Assembly: GCA_947561395.2 (NCBI GenBank)
Contig: OX387191.1
Location: forward strand, 32,939,439 to 33,003,438
Reading direction: 5' to 3'
From: Buxus sempervirens
Taxonomy: Eukaryota > Streptophyta > Magnoliopsida > Buxales > Buxaceae
DNA: 64,000 nucleotides
Shown: one piece after another, positions 51,567 through 63,990 of the stretch
Layout: the number at the start of each line of letters is the position of its first letter
How positions within the stretch are numbered: the first letter of the stretch is position 1
Program-made: the position numbers and the translations under genes
The notes under the pieces: model-generated
What the model was told of the DNA's origin: nothing
Seen by the model: only the letters and a program-made list of their open reading frames with translations
Database searches by the model: none

Positions 51567-54279
51567 TCTTTCTTTATGATTTCTTCTCTGAAATCGGAAC
51601 TGTTCAAGTATTTTAAAAAGCTTAGTTGTTTACATAGAAATGGTGTGTTGAATCGTTCAAGTTATTTCACTATTGCTGCTCTCGTGTTAATTCTATTTAT
51701 TTGTTTATTTTTTTAGATAGATCGTTTTCTTGACTGTAATTGAGGAGATAGGGTTTTTTTTTGTTTTGGTTGTTTTTCTATTTATTTTTGAATGATATTC
51801 TTCAATTTCTTCATTTGAGTTTGTTAATGTAAGGATAGATTTTGTCCGATTTTTAATGAAGAAATGTTTTCGAAAATTATTTCCTTTAATTTTCGTTGTT
51901 TATTTCTGGATATGGGTTCTTGTCTAGGTTGAAGATGAGGAGATGCGTTGCTTTCAGAACATTTTTTCAATTATGGATTTGGTTTGACTTTTGTTAGTAC
52001 AAGGGCAAGCTTTTCTGGTTTCTGTTTTGTATGCCTTAAGAACTATCTTTGAACAACAAGGCATGTTTTCATATATGGCAACTCATCAAGAAAGCATGAT
52101 TTATAGAACCCATACATGAATTTAAGGATGTTTACCTTGCTAATTTATATCATTTTTGTTGGCCCATACTCCTGGGTACTATTCTTTTGCAGCAGTAGGT
52201 TTTGGCCTGTTTATACTCTTTAGTATAACATATTGATCAAAATAAAAAAGAAAAGAGATGGAAAGAACGAAAGAGAAAAGTACTTCAAAGAGAGAAATTC
52301 TTAGTGAATAACTTAAACATGTGCCAAGCAAAGTTTGGAATAAAACTATCATATCTTGGATATGGATGTAGATAGACATACTTGACAGGAGAATTTATAG
52401 CTTAGTATCACACTGAAATTTGTGCAACATAGGATATCATAGAAGAATCTATTGATGGACTAATTCATTGAATTTAAACACTTGCCAAGTAGTTTTGATT
52501 TCTGATAGAAACTAGGTGAAATTTAATGGGTTAAGCTATGTCTCATGTAGGAATTGGATTGATCATGTTAGCTTTTCTCAAAGGAGAAGACAGAGATATC
52601 AAAGTGTTTTCTTGGGGAAGGAAAATTTCAGTATGACTGAGGTTTCCATAATTTCTTTTTATGTATTATTGGCTTCATAGAAGTAGTTTCAATAGAATAA
52701 GGATTTAGCTCAACTTTCTTGCTTCCTTTTCCTGCTTTACTCCTTGAATGTTATACATAAAGCTATGTTATTCATCTTTGAAAAGGGAAAAAGAATGCTT
52801 AAAAGTGATATGAATAGAGCAAAGGTATGCATTGACTGACTAGATTTGCTATTTGTCTCCACAGATCAAAAGGGAAAAGGTCTGTATTGACTGACAAATT
52901 GCTACTATTACAGTGATGTTCTGGTGATTTTATTTAACAGAATAACCGAAGTAATGCACAGATTAGCCAAAGCATATCAAAGGCAAAAGCAGTATACCCT
53001 CATATTTTTTTTATGAATGATTTTTACAAACAAGCATATTGAATGGAATCACAGATTTAGGTATTGCCTCTGCATTTGTTAAGCATTTATCCTCTTTTGG
53101 TTGTAAATAGCCTCATTCATCATGAAATCAACTTGTTAAACATTTTCTAGTGCAGGGCTAATGTAATGTATAAACATTGTGAAAGAAGCTTGTGGAAGGC
53201 GACTTTGAAGCTCCAAACACGATGACCTTTTTGATATTATTTCATTTGAAAACAATTCTCTCACTGATGTGTTTGTAGTTTTAATGGGGCTGTTGTTGGG
53301 TTTATATCATTTCTTATATATTTTATCTTTGGTTATTTTAACTCTATCTAATCATACAAGAGGGTTCCTTTCAATTCTCATTCTTGTGTGTGTGTGTGTG
53401 TGTGTTTTAAATATTCTCTCACTTGACAAGTTCGTTGTAGGCTAGAGGATGGGGAGGAGGAAGTTTGTCATATGAAGTATTTATAGTTATGATTTTCCTT
53501 TTTTTTTCACCATGTAGCTTTATGTAATTGATAGGGATCAGTATGGTAGGTAATTCATGGTTGGATGAATAAGTGACCATTTAAGTAGAAGATTGTGGAA
53601 GTTTGTAGAACAATTTGCAATAGAATCTATGCAAAAACTAGATTTTCTGTTGATTTCCTTTAGAGAGATTGTAACTTTGGAAGTAGGATGTGCTCATTTT
53701 CACGGAATAAGAAAACAATGATTTTCAATTGGTTCATTTTCATCAAGATGGATACGGTCGGTTTGTTAGGGGGGGTTGGGGTGTTGCGCTGGGATGTGGG
53801 GCGTTTTATTTACTTATTTTTTTAAAAATGGGTTGTTTTTAGCGGTGTAAGTCAGCAACGGGCCCATTGGTGGTGGACACTTTTGGCGCATCTAACTTTT
53901 AGTAGCAGTCTTTTGCGTATAGTTAAAAGAGTATTTTTTTTTTAAGTATAATTGGAAGGCCATGGTTCATCTTATCAAAAGTCATAAATTATGCTTTTTT
54001 AACATAACTATAAAACTAAAAAGTCTAAATAACTTTTTGGCAACCTCTATGATTTTCTTTGTAAACAACCAAATAGCAGAAGGGGATTTTTTTTCTCTCC
54101 TCTTTTCTTTTTGGGATTTCTTTTCTTTCTTTCCAAATCAAAGGCTCCAAGTATATCTTAAGGGATGCACGTCCCCATATAGTAGCCTGTTAGCTTAAGG
54201 ATGGACTAAAGTTTAGTAACAATTACCTTTTTCAAATCTTAATAGTTTCTAATTATTTTACACTTTATCTTTTATTTAT
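51567..54279. other. AT-rich host DNA; no gene recognised
   Basis: No coding frame with a motif. A (GT)n microsatellite lies at about 53385-53405. G-rich GGGGGGGTTGGGGTGTTGCG occurs near 53767. Confidence 0.35.
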
Positions 54280-54494
54280 TTATTTATTATGAGAAAGGTA
54301 AAATATATTAATAACGGATGGACCTATCATACATTCTCCTTCTTGCTTCATCCAAAATAATAGACGACAGAAAAAGAGGTGCCAAGAGCACGAAAAATTG
54401 TTTAAAGCAAACTTAGCCGGAGCGTTGACCACTCTGTTTCCTTCCCTTAAGGTATGGCAAACATTCACAGTGGCGGAACTAGGACTCCAAATCT

Positions 54495-54535
<41 letters not shown>

Positions 54536-55075
54536 GGGGTGGGGCAAAAAAAATTTTCAATTAACACTTCTCATGAAATATAGAAATTTCAATGAGTTGG
54601 GGGGGCCAAACTAGAAATTTTAAAGGGGGTTCTCATGAAATATAAAAATTTCAATAGGTTGGTTGGGGGTGGGTGGGTGCAGGTGCAAACTAGAAATTTT
54701 ATAAAAATTTCAATGGGTTTGGGGGGCAAACTAGAAATTTTAGGGGGGGGGGGGGGGGGGGGGGCAAAACATAAATTTTAATTAAAAAATATATAAAATA
54801 TATACATTTTATATTAAAAAATAAAAGTTAGGGTTTGGGGGTTCACACACTGAAATATTTTGCAGCAGTCCTTGATTTCCCAGATAATGCATTTGATGTA
54901 GCATGGAACGTCCATATTTGGGTCTTTTAGGATAGACATCAGAGAGAGAGAATCTCCCTCCAAAGTGGTGTGAGTAACCTTAAAACCCAGGGCCAATTGA
55001 AGACCTTGCAGAGCTGCCCAGCCTTCAGCTTGAAATGCTGACAACTTCCCCATTACCGTGGCAAAACCACCCATA
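54280..55075 (-). pseudogene. LINE RNase H remnant, split by a G-rich insertion
   Basis: On the minus strand 55074-54830 reads an RVT_3-type RNase H (FQAEGWAALQGLQLAL, then LEGDSLSLM). After an interruption the domain resumes near 54460 with VCHTLREGNRVVNAPAKFAL and ends close to a T/A-rich tail near 54280. This is the C-terminus of an L1-type LINE ORF2, truncated at its 5' side. The poly-proline run in one frame is the C-strand of the poly-G tract and not part of the protein. Confidence 0.7.
54467..54830. mobile_element. G-rich insertion with poly-G tracts (possible hAT-like fragment)
   Basis: Starts CAGTGGCGGAACTAGGA at about 54467, similar to the CAGxGGCGGA ends of some plant hAT-type repeats. 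It has runs of 40 G (54495-54534) and 22 G (54743-54764), plus repeated modules of the type GGGGGGCAAACTAGAAATTTTA and AAATTTCAATGGGTT. No matching inverted end was found. Poly-G lengths may be assembly-sensitive. Confidence 0.45.
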
Positions 55076-55079
55076 AATT

Positions 55080-56158
55080 CTTCCCCATTGACGTAACTTT
55101 ATTTTATGCTTTATCACAATTAAAAATAAGCAAGAAAATATATAAATATTCAAATAAACGCATGATCTACTTATATAAAATAAAAAAAATTTATTTTTAG
55201 TGGAATTTTATTATGTAAAGAGATACTTATTATGTAACGATTTACTTTAAAAAAGGAAAATTAACATTTTTCTTTTCCAATTTCAATACGCGCATGCCTT
55301 TTTTCTAGTAAGCATTAATTCAAGGCTCAAGCTATCGAAACCATTTTTGGTTAGCTTTTTAGCTTCTTTGCTGGATTTTCTTACAGGCCATATCTTGTGC
55401 TTCGTCTAGATGTATGTATAACTAACATCGTCAAGTTTTATGTAGAATTTGTTCGTTTATTCATCTGAATCTTGTGTTTATCAAAGTTTAAAATATATCA
55501 AAACATTTATGCATTGACTTCATAGAGGAAATATGACAAGTCGACATGAAAGAGATGATATTACATGCTTGAAAGAGGTATTGAACTATTTAACTACGTT
55601 TATAAAAAGCATTACACATTAGATTGTATATTTTAACTGATTAACTTACCAAATTTTCAAGGCTAAATTTGTCTCAAAACTATTGGAGAGAGTTTGTATA
55701 CAACTTAACTAGTGGTGGCATGCCTATAATGCACGTTCTCAACCTAATAATTGTAGCATAGAAATAGGGACAAGGTTACAATTTGAAAGTGAAAAGAGTG
55801 GTGGATATAATTTGAGATTCTTTTAGTTATGAAAGACAATTTTAGGTAAAAGAAAAGAGGGCCAGAATCTGGGGTGAATATTCTCCCCAATTGGCTTTAT
55901 AGTATAGATATTATATTCACAGGTAGAAATACAAATAGTTATAGACGACGCAGAAATTAAGGGGTATCTTTTAACTGAGAGAATGAATCTGCCAAATGAA
56001 TCTCCCAATCTGAATTTGGCTATAGGTATCTTTTTGTAATAACTTTTTAAATGACGGTCGTTTTAATAATTTTCCCTTTTGTTTTTAAAGGTAAAACGAA
56101 TTTGAAAACCTCACCAAAACGGTCTCTTAGTCTTTCTTCTTGCACCTTCTTTACCCCC
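55080..56158. other. Upstream region of PUMY; no other gene
   Basis: AT-rich. A short leader rich in TCTTTCTTCTTGCACC precedes the ATG at 56159. No clear TATA box or other element could be assigned. Confidence 0.35.
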
Positions 56159-59100
56159 ATGACTTCAGACATGTCGTCCTCGGCTCTCTCAAGATTGGTT
56201 AAGCTCCGGAGGCACTTCCAGGACTCAATAACGGTATAATATTACTTAGTTTCACTTCCTTCTTTTTTTCTTATTTTATTTTAATTCTACTTTTTATTAT
56301 GGAGATGCAGAGAAATCGAACATACGGCTTGGGTCTTATGTTCGAAAACAAAAGGAATTTTCTTATTCTAGTATGCTTTTAGATTTCGTTCTTTTGGATT
56401 GTTTCTTGTTTAATCTGCTGATCTGAATTTGGTATGGTTCCAATAAGATAGATTGCTTAAACGGATTAAACCCTATCTCAGGTTTTGTGAATGCTTTTCA
56501 ATAATAAAGGAATAATTTACTTCTATGAAGTTTATTTATCTCTCTCTAAATTTCGTCATTTCCATTGAAGATATGAAGCTGTTGCTGATGTAATTATCTC
56601 TCTTGCTGAAATTTAAATTTGATCATTTTGTAAGAATAAATAACTTTTACTAATTACTGATGTAATAAGTTTATTTTTAGCTGACAAATGAAGAATTTAT
56701 TTTTTAGTTATTTGTTTATAGAATTTGTTATGTTGTGAAATCTGTCACGGTTAATTGTTATTGGTTTATATATCTATTGGTTGTTGCATTTGATTCTCTT
56801 TTGTGTTCCCTTTTTTTTCATGGAAAATTTTTTAATTACAGCAATTTGCATTTAGGCTATTACTTTTTTTTTTAATGATAAAAATTTAAGCTATGACTTT
56901 TGCTTTCACAAATATTCTGAAATGTTGAAGGTCATTGATATGAATAAGTTGATCTGTTTTGTTAGGGTAAGGATGATCTTCTGAGTAGAGGAATTGTGAA
57001 GATATCCCCAATTGTTTCTGATGCTTTGTCACGTGGAAGTGCGGTTGTTGCACTTGAATCAACTATAATCTCCCATGGTGCGTTGATTTGAATTTTTCTT
57101 TTAATAGATAAAATTTTTTGGTTACATGTTTCTGGGTGATGATACTAAGCTACCTATCTTTACTTTCACAATGATTTCAATTGGTTTCTTTGCGGAAGAC
57201 ACTACTTAAAATGGTTTGAGACTTATATAAGGGCCAGTTTAAGTGTTGGCTTTTTTGTTTAAAAAATTGGACCTTTTGGAAGGTAGGAAAAAGATTAAAG
57301 ATGCTTGTGTTGCTGCTAATTACCAGTGTAAAAATGTTCTAACATGCAGCTGGGTAAAATAGTAAATTTGAATGTAGACCTTGTGGGTTTAAGGTGCACA
57401 CTCATTCGTTAATAGAGAGATGCTTTGACCATATTATACCTCCAATCAGATTATCTTTTGCTATTGGAAGTGAACTTTTGATAAGTTTTATTTTTGCATA
57501 AAAGTCAGATTAAGTTGGGAAGCAAAGATAATATATTAGACAGTGATTTGAAGCACAAGTTACTACTGCGTGTAAGTTATTTATATTCTAAAGTTTTTTC
57601 CATTTGTGTCAGGCATGCCATATCCTCATAACCTGGAGGTGGCAAAGGAGGTGGAGAAAATTGTTAAAGAGAATGGAGCAGTTCCAGCTACTATCGCTAT
57701 TTTAGATGGCATACCATGCATAGGTGTTTATTCGATGCAGCTGATCCTGGTTTGACTAAAATGCCTCTGTTAAAGCTAGCATTAACCAATCTTTCAAAAT
57801 GTGTTTTGAAAGTTTTTGCTCGCAATTGTTGCAACCTGCATGTTATATTTTGCAAATCTTTTGATTACCTGATAAAGAAATTATCTGCACTATAAATTTT
57901 GTGCCTTTATAATTTTTCGGTTATTATGGTATCAAAAAAATTTGGATTATATGAAGTTGGTTTGACGGCTTGGTTTTCTGATCTCCATGGCTGATTTATT
58001 TATGCCCCTTGGATGGCGAAATGCTTCTGGAATCCTTTTTTAGGTCTGAGCATTGAAGAACTGGAGAGGATTGCAAATCTTGGAACTAGAGCTCAAAAAA
58101 CAGCGCGTAGGGACATTGCACACGTTGTGAGTGGTACCTAAAACTTGTTAATACTTCTTGGTAGGACAACCTTGAATAATTATCAACATGTGTTCTATTT
58201 ATCTTCATTGATAAAAGCAGGAAAACTGCATGAAGCATTGTTGATTCACTCTTTTTATTACTGAATGACAGAGGGTTCTTGCCTTTGAAACCATATTCCA
58301 TGACTGTTTGAAAGGGCATATTGTTGCATAAGGATAGATTATTCCCATTTTAAATGTAGAAAAGGAAAACATGTCTAGGTTGAAATTGAAACTTTGCTAG
58401 ATAGTTGCTTGGACATTTTCTTCTGCACTCATCACTATATGTCCATACCAAAGATTGATATTTTATTCCATAAATTTTCCTTGTAAATTCAACTTAAAAT
58501 TGATAAATTTGCATTTATAAGTCAAAATGCATTTCCATTGCATGTGTTAATGCAAGGTATAATAAAACAATGTAAAAGTATGATGTATATTGTTAAATTT
58601 TGAAGAGAGGAAAAAATGAGATTGATAAAGCACTTCATAGAAATAATCTTTTAATAAAATAATTTTCACTTGTTGAGGTGATTTTTTTGAGAACCCACTT
58701 TCCTACGTCATCTTTTACATGACCTTATTTCAAAAATACGAGTATAGCACCAATGTATTTGCCATTTGATTATAAGCATCACTTTTTCTTGTGATCTCTC
58801 TTTCTAGTGTATAAAATATTCAAAAAATTGCCACAATTCATATCGCATATGATATACAATCAATCAATCATTCAGTCAATATCAGAATGCATTGTTCCAA
58901 CTATTTGGGGTTGTTATAACATTAATCTTGTTCCTCTTTACCAATATCTAAAAACCATGTCTTCCATTTGATTACATGTATTTAATTCCTTTCTAACCAA
59001 TTCCATCCATATTATTCTTGGCCTTCCCCTAAACCTCTTAGATCCTTCAAAGAATACCCTCTAACACCTTGCAAATGTTCGTAAGTGTTGCTTTGCATGC

Positions 59101-60165
59101 CTTGAAAGTATTTATCCAAGGTAGTTGAGTTCAAATAATTGTCAAAATTCATATTTTTTGTCAAGATGTAAGTATCCAATTCTTTTTTGATTGAACTTAC
59201 CCAGACTCTTTTTGGTCTCTCTCTTGGTCACTTAGATCTTCCAATGACTACCATTTTTGTCATTTCACAATTATCTCCTAAGGCCTTTGCTTTAGGTGTG
59301 CAAACCAGCTTAACCTACTTTTCTTTATTGTATCTCCTATTTGGATAGTTCATTCCTCTCTAAGACCATCTTAAAACTTTCCTTTTATTCTCTCCTCTTT
59401 AGGCAAAATATGGGCACTTTCTAATACACTAATTGCTTACAATTGCATTTGTTAAATATTTAAACTGTGTGATGATAATGAAATAGTGGAAGAAAAATAT
59501 AATAACTTTGTATGAAAACTTTAAATTGTTCAGGATTGTTTCTACATCCATCTATAGGCACAAATCCAATCGAATGGGATTTAGTAGAAAAAAATTGATT
59601 TTTAGGCACAGAAAGTTGGGCCCCACACTGTTTCTCGCAATCCAAATGGATGCGATCTCTCATTCTCCTGTTTTCCAAACTTAATACAAATATGTCTTGC
59701 CAATCATGGACCTGTGACGTAATTTTTTTGGTGTAAATATTGTTGTTTTGAAAAATGAATTTTTCAAAATAATATCAAGTGGGGAAATCTTTCTATTAAT
59801 AGGCTTTAAATTCCACAGAGTTAAAGTAGTGAAGTTTACAAGTAAACTAGATTACCTTAATTTCTTTTATGGAAGCTTTAATTACATGTCGTGTTTTCCA
59901 GTTTCATGTTTAACTTGCTAATTTATGCTGTCTTTCAGGTGGCAACTGGAGGAAATGGTGCAACAACGGTTTCTGCAACCATGTTTTTCGCATCTATGGT
60001 GACTACTATATTATAGTTATCTGTTTATATAACTGGATATATGTTTATTTCTATTGTCTGAAATTGCATCTGCTTTCATAAAATATTAAGTACAGATATG
60101 ATTGCAGGTTGGCATCCATGTTTTTGTTACAGGAGGAATTGGTGGAGTGCATAGACATGGTGAAC
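56159..60165 (+). CDS. PUMY: Pseudouridine-5'-phosphate glycosidase, exons 1-6 (3' part outside window)
   Basis: Exons by splice signals and frame: 56159-56233, 56966-57077, 57613-57723, 58044-58126, 59939-59998 and 60108-60165. Together they give about 166 residues of a family usually near 330. The enzyme splits pseudouridine 5'-phosphate into uracil and ribose 5-phosphate in pseudouridine breakdown. Visible: [14 protein letters not shown] with the catalytic Glu (about residue 56), [29 protein letters not shown] with the active-site Lys (about 118), [17 protein letters not shown] and [15 protein letters not shown]. Near the N-terminus RLVKLRRHF fits a PTS2 peroxisomal signal (R-L-x5-H-F, with F in place of the usual L), in line with the peroxisomal location reported for the Arabidopsis enzyme. 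Met at 56171 is an alternative start. No lesions in six exons. Intron 6 holds Copia insertions, so whether the gene is complete depends on sequence beyond 64000. Confidence 0.9.
58900..59400 (-). mobile_element. Possible RTE-LINE 3' fragment in PUMY intron 4
   Basis: On the minus strand there are broken frames with [13 protein letters not shown]- and NGRHGF-like peptides, reminiscent of the GRPxxTW...L-T-E-D-M end of RTE LINE proteins. The DNA phrase TCTTCCATTTGATTACATG and the T-rich context also look repeat-derived. Strongly decayed; a tentative call. Confidence 0.25.
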
Positions 60166-62499
60166 GTAGTAAGCATCCCTATAACCTTGAAACTCTAAGC
60201 TTTGATCTGGATTTGTTGCTCTGATTTCTACATATATAATTGGAATATCTTGTTACAAGATCTAGAAAAGATAGCTAGTAAATATTTATTCTGAGGTACA
60301 TGCAGGTATATTTGTTGGAGTGTGGCTTGGATCCAAAGTGTATGTGACAAGTTGAATGATGGGGTTAGAGGGCTGTAAGGTATAGGTACATTGGGAGTCT
60401 ATTTTAGTGTACCACGATAGGACTGTAACTAAGGGTTGGATATATAAATTTTAGTCTTATTCTCATTGGAAATGGTGGAAATTTTCTTCTTTTCCCATGC
60501 ACTTAAGCTCAATATTGAATCATGTGAAATATGTGTGCCATTGTTTGATCTTTCTATTATTTTTGCATTCTCATTGGAAGGATTTACCATTAGCAATTTG
60601 TATTGGAGCCAGGTTAGTTGCTGCAATTGTAATGAATGCTATGATTGCCCAATACAATATGGGCAAGTTCAATGGAACGTGCAATATCAAACTTGGCAGT
60701 GAAGGGTGAAAGATTTGTTGGTGCTGGAGGGTTTGCTGATGGCATTATAGGGGAAGTTGAAGAAACTAGTTTGGTGAAGTCATTATATGTAAAGCCTAAG
60801 AAACTAGAGAAGATGAGCAATGATGAATGTGAAGAACTTGAGTTGATGGCGGTGAGCTCCATTAGGCTTTTCCTTGCAGACAAGGTCTTATACTATGTCA
60901 TGGATGTGGAGTTTCTTGTTTGAATATGGGCACAGTTAGAGAGTTGATGTATGTGAAAATCTCAACGAACAAGTTGTATCATATGTAGAAACTATATGGG
61001 CTTAACATAGCAGAAGATCTAGATTTGATACATACAGCAAATTGATGGATTTAATTAGATCATTACTGATCAGTTGAGGATTGATGTGATGTTCAGTGAA
61101 GAAGACAAGGCATTGATTCTTCTAACTTCTCTGCCTGTTTCTTAGGAATACTTGGTTACAACCTTACTTTGGGAAAAAGAGACTTTAGAAACAGAAGAGG
61201 TTACTGCAGCTTTCTTAGCGTATAACGAGTGGAAGCAGAGTAGCAGTGTGAATTCTCAAGGTCAAGGGCTTGTGGCGAAAGGTAGTTGGATCTTGGAAGA
61301 GAGAAAGAGAAGGATGGATCTAATAACAGGAATTATAGATCGAAATCAAGGGCAAGGGGTAAGGATATGTATACTATAAGTGCCTTAATAAGGGACATAG
61401 AAAGAGGGACTGCCCAAAGTGGAAGAAGGAAAGGAAGAGATAAAAAAGGAGAAGGCCCCAAACTCAATGATTGGTGGAATGTGGCTCATATTTTGTTAAA
61501 GGTGATATAGTTTTTGTTTCATCCTATGCTGATGGCTTTGCAAATTCATGGATTTTAGATTTATGATGTTATTTTAAAATGTGCTTACATAAGGACTGGT
61601 CGGACACCTACGTGTTAGTATAGTATGTGAGTGTTTTTGACGGGCAACAATATAAGGCCTTTGGACTGGGTACAATTAAAATCAAAATGTTTGATTGTGT
61701 TATGTGAACATTGGACAATACAAGATATGTATGGGATTTGAATAAGAATCTAATTTAATTAGGAAACATGGAATCTGACAGTTGCGAATATCAATTTGAA
61801 TGTGGAGTGTTGAAAGTAACTAAGGTTGTTGTGGCCTTGATTAAAGGTATATTTACAAACTGATTGGAACTACAGTTTCTGGTGGAGTTAATATTGTACA
61901 GATAATGCACTTCTGTTGCACAAGTGGTTGGGTATACAAGTGAGAGTGGTATGATGGAGCTTCATAAGAAGAACTTATTAATGGTGGTTAAATCTTGCAA
62001 ACTGGACTTCTGCAAATATTATGTTCTTGGAAGGAGACGTAGGTTTTGGTTTAATCTAGCTGCAGATAGGGATGAGGCCATTCTTGATTATATACATTAT
62101 GATGTTTTGGGGGCCATTGCCAGTCCAGTCAAAAGGTAGAGCTCAGTACTTTATAAGGCTATTGATGACTACTACAAGAATGTCTAGGTTTAATTCATGA
62201 AGAATAAGTATGAGATATTTAGTAAGTTTTGGTTGTGAAAGGTAGAGAACCTAACTGGGAATCAGATTGCCTTAATACAGATAATGGCATGGAATATAAG
62301 GATGCAAATTTTGCAAAGATCATAGTATTAAAAGACACTTCACAGTTTTGAAAAAAAATCCCAACAAAATGGTATGACAAATAATAAACATAACCATTAC
62401 AAAGAGATCAAGGTGTTTGTGGTTGAATGCTGGTCTGACTAAGAATTTATGGTCTGATCTATTGAATATGGCATGCTATATCATTAATAGATTCCATAA

Positions 62500-63362
62500 T
62501 GTTGAGGATGACACGGCTCAATCACAGACATGCCAAAGTTAGTCTCCGTAATTACAGGAGATCTTATTGTATATTGTTTCCTTTAATTGTACAGCAATTG
62601 ATTTGTAATTGCCGTTACATATATTGTAACAAGATATATAAAGTAATGGAATGAACCTCCAAAGGCAAGGAGGATTTTCAAACATTCTCATGGTATCAGA
62701 GCTCTAGGTTTAGCAAACCACCGACCCTCTTCTTCTTCCTCCCATGGTTTCTATCTATCTTGGTGATAATTTGGTTTCTTGGAGTGCTAAGAAACAGCCG
62801 ATGGTCTCTCGTTCCAGCTGTGAATCTGAATATCGTGTTCTTGCCTTCACTGCTGCCGAACTCATTTGGCTCACACATCTCCTACGTGATCTCCAGGTAT
62901 CCATGCCTCAGCAACCTTTTCTTTTATGTGACAACAAAAGTGCAATTTTTTTGAGCTCCAATCCCATTTCTCACAAGCGGGCTAAGCATGTTGAATTGGA
63001 CTACCACTTTCTCCGTGAACTTGTTGTCGCCGGCAAACTTTGCATACAACATGTTCCCTCGCATTTACAGGTTGCTGATATTTTTACCAAGAGTGTTCCT
63101 CGTCCTCTATTTGATTTCTTTCGATCCAAGCTCCACGTCCGATCCAATCCGACGCTTAGCTTGCGGGGGGGTGTTGAGGATGACACGGCTCAATCACAGA
63201 CATGCCAAAGTTAGTCTCCGTAATTACAGGAGATCTTATTGTATATTGTTTCCTTTAATTGTACAGCAATTGATTTGTAATTGCCGTTACATATATTGTA
63301 ACAAGATATATAAAGTAATGGAATGAACCTCCAAAGGCAAGGAGGATTTTCAAACGTTCTCA
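62500..63362 (+). mobile_element. Young, internally deleted Copia (863 bp), TSD CATAA
   Basis: LTRs at 62500-62690 and 63172-63362 (191 bp each) start TGTTGAGGATGACAC and end TTCTCA. By eye they differ at one position (CAAACATTC versus CAAACGTTC). The perfect 5-bp duplication CATAA lies at 62495-62499 and 63363-63367. TGGTATCAGAGC at 62691-62702 is the classic initiator-Met tRNA primer site. A G-rich polypurine tract (GCGGGGGG) ends at 63171. The 481-bp internal region keeps only the end of pol. It is nested in the integrase region of the old Copia. Confidence 0.96.
62744..63214 (+). CDS. Copia RNase H reading frame retained in the mini-element
   Basis: An intact 156-codon frame. A short N-terminal MVSIY joins directly to LGDNLVSWSAKKQPMVSRSS, the RNase H of Copia pol. 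It then runs through SCESEYRVLA (conserved Glu), LLCDNKSAIFL (conserved Asp), HKRAKHVELDYHFLRE, HVPSHLQVADIFTK (conserved Asp) and the terminal KLHV. The frame continues past the usual pol end into the 3' LTR and stops at 63214. The first catalytic Asp of the RNase H fold is lost in the deletion, so activity is unlikely. The ATG probably derives from the element's original gag start, fused by the deletion. Confidence 0.8.
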   Translation: MVSIYLGDNLVSWSAKKQPMVSRSSCESEYRVLAFTAAELIWLTHLLRDLQVSMPQQPFLLCDNKSAIFLSSNPISHKRAKHVELDYHFLRELVVAGKLCIQHVPSHLQVADIFTKSVPRPLFDFFRSKLHVRSNPTLSLRGGVEDDTAQSQTCQS

Positions 63363-63948
63363 CATAAGGCACCACTTGAAGGGAAATTTGTAAGTCTAAT
63401 TTGTTAAATTACTTTACGTTGACTACTGACATATTCCCGAACACAAGAAGAAATTTAGCATGTCAAATGTACCATATGGCAGTGATATTGGTTGTTTGAT
63501 ATATGCAATGATTTGCACAATACATGCAGTAAGCATGGTCAGCAAATCCGTGGCAAATCTAAGAAGAGAGTGTTGGAAGGCTTTTAAGTTGATTTTTAGG
63601 TACTTGATAGACAACAGATGACGAGATTGTGTTTCAGAGGCATTAGTCTTTTCCTTTAGTTGTGGAATATGTTGATGCAGACTATGCTAGTGATATAGAT
63701 GATAGAAGGTGTAACATAGGTTATGTTTCCTTACATGTAGGTGGGTGTATATGTTGGAGATCCATGTTATAGTTTGTTTTAGCATTTCTACAATAAAAGC
63801 CAAATACATGGCAGTGATGAAGCTACACGAAGTATTATGGGTGAAGGGTTCAGTTAAGGAACCTGGCGTAATTCAACATGGAGTTCAGCTATATTGTGAT
63901 GGTCAGGATGCCATTTATTTGTCAAAGCACCTGTGTTATCATGCAAGA

Positions 63949-63990
63949 ACCAACTATCTATCTATCTATCTATATGTATGTATGTATGGT
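63949..63990. repeat. (CTAT)n(GTAT)n microsatellite
   Basis: About six CTAT units followed by about four ATGT/GTAT units, within the old Copia remnant. Confidence 0.95.

Noticed and set aside
54280-54567. Poly-proline protein
   Set aside because: The proline run is the complement of a 40-G tract; only the flanking CHTLREGNRV part is real LINE sequence.
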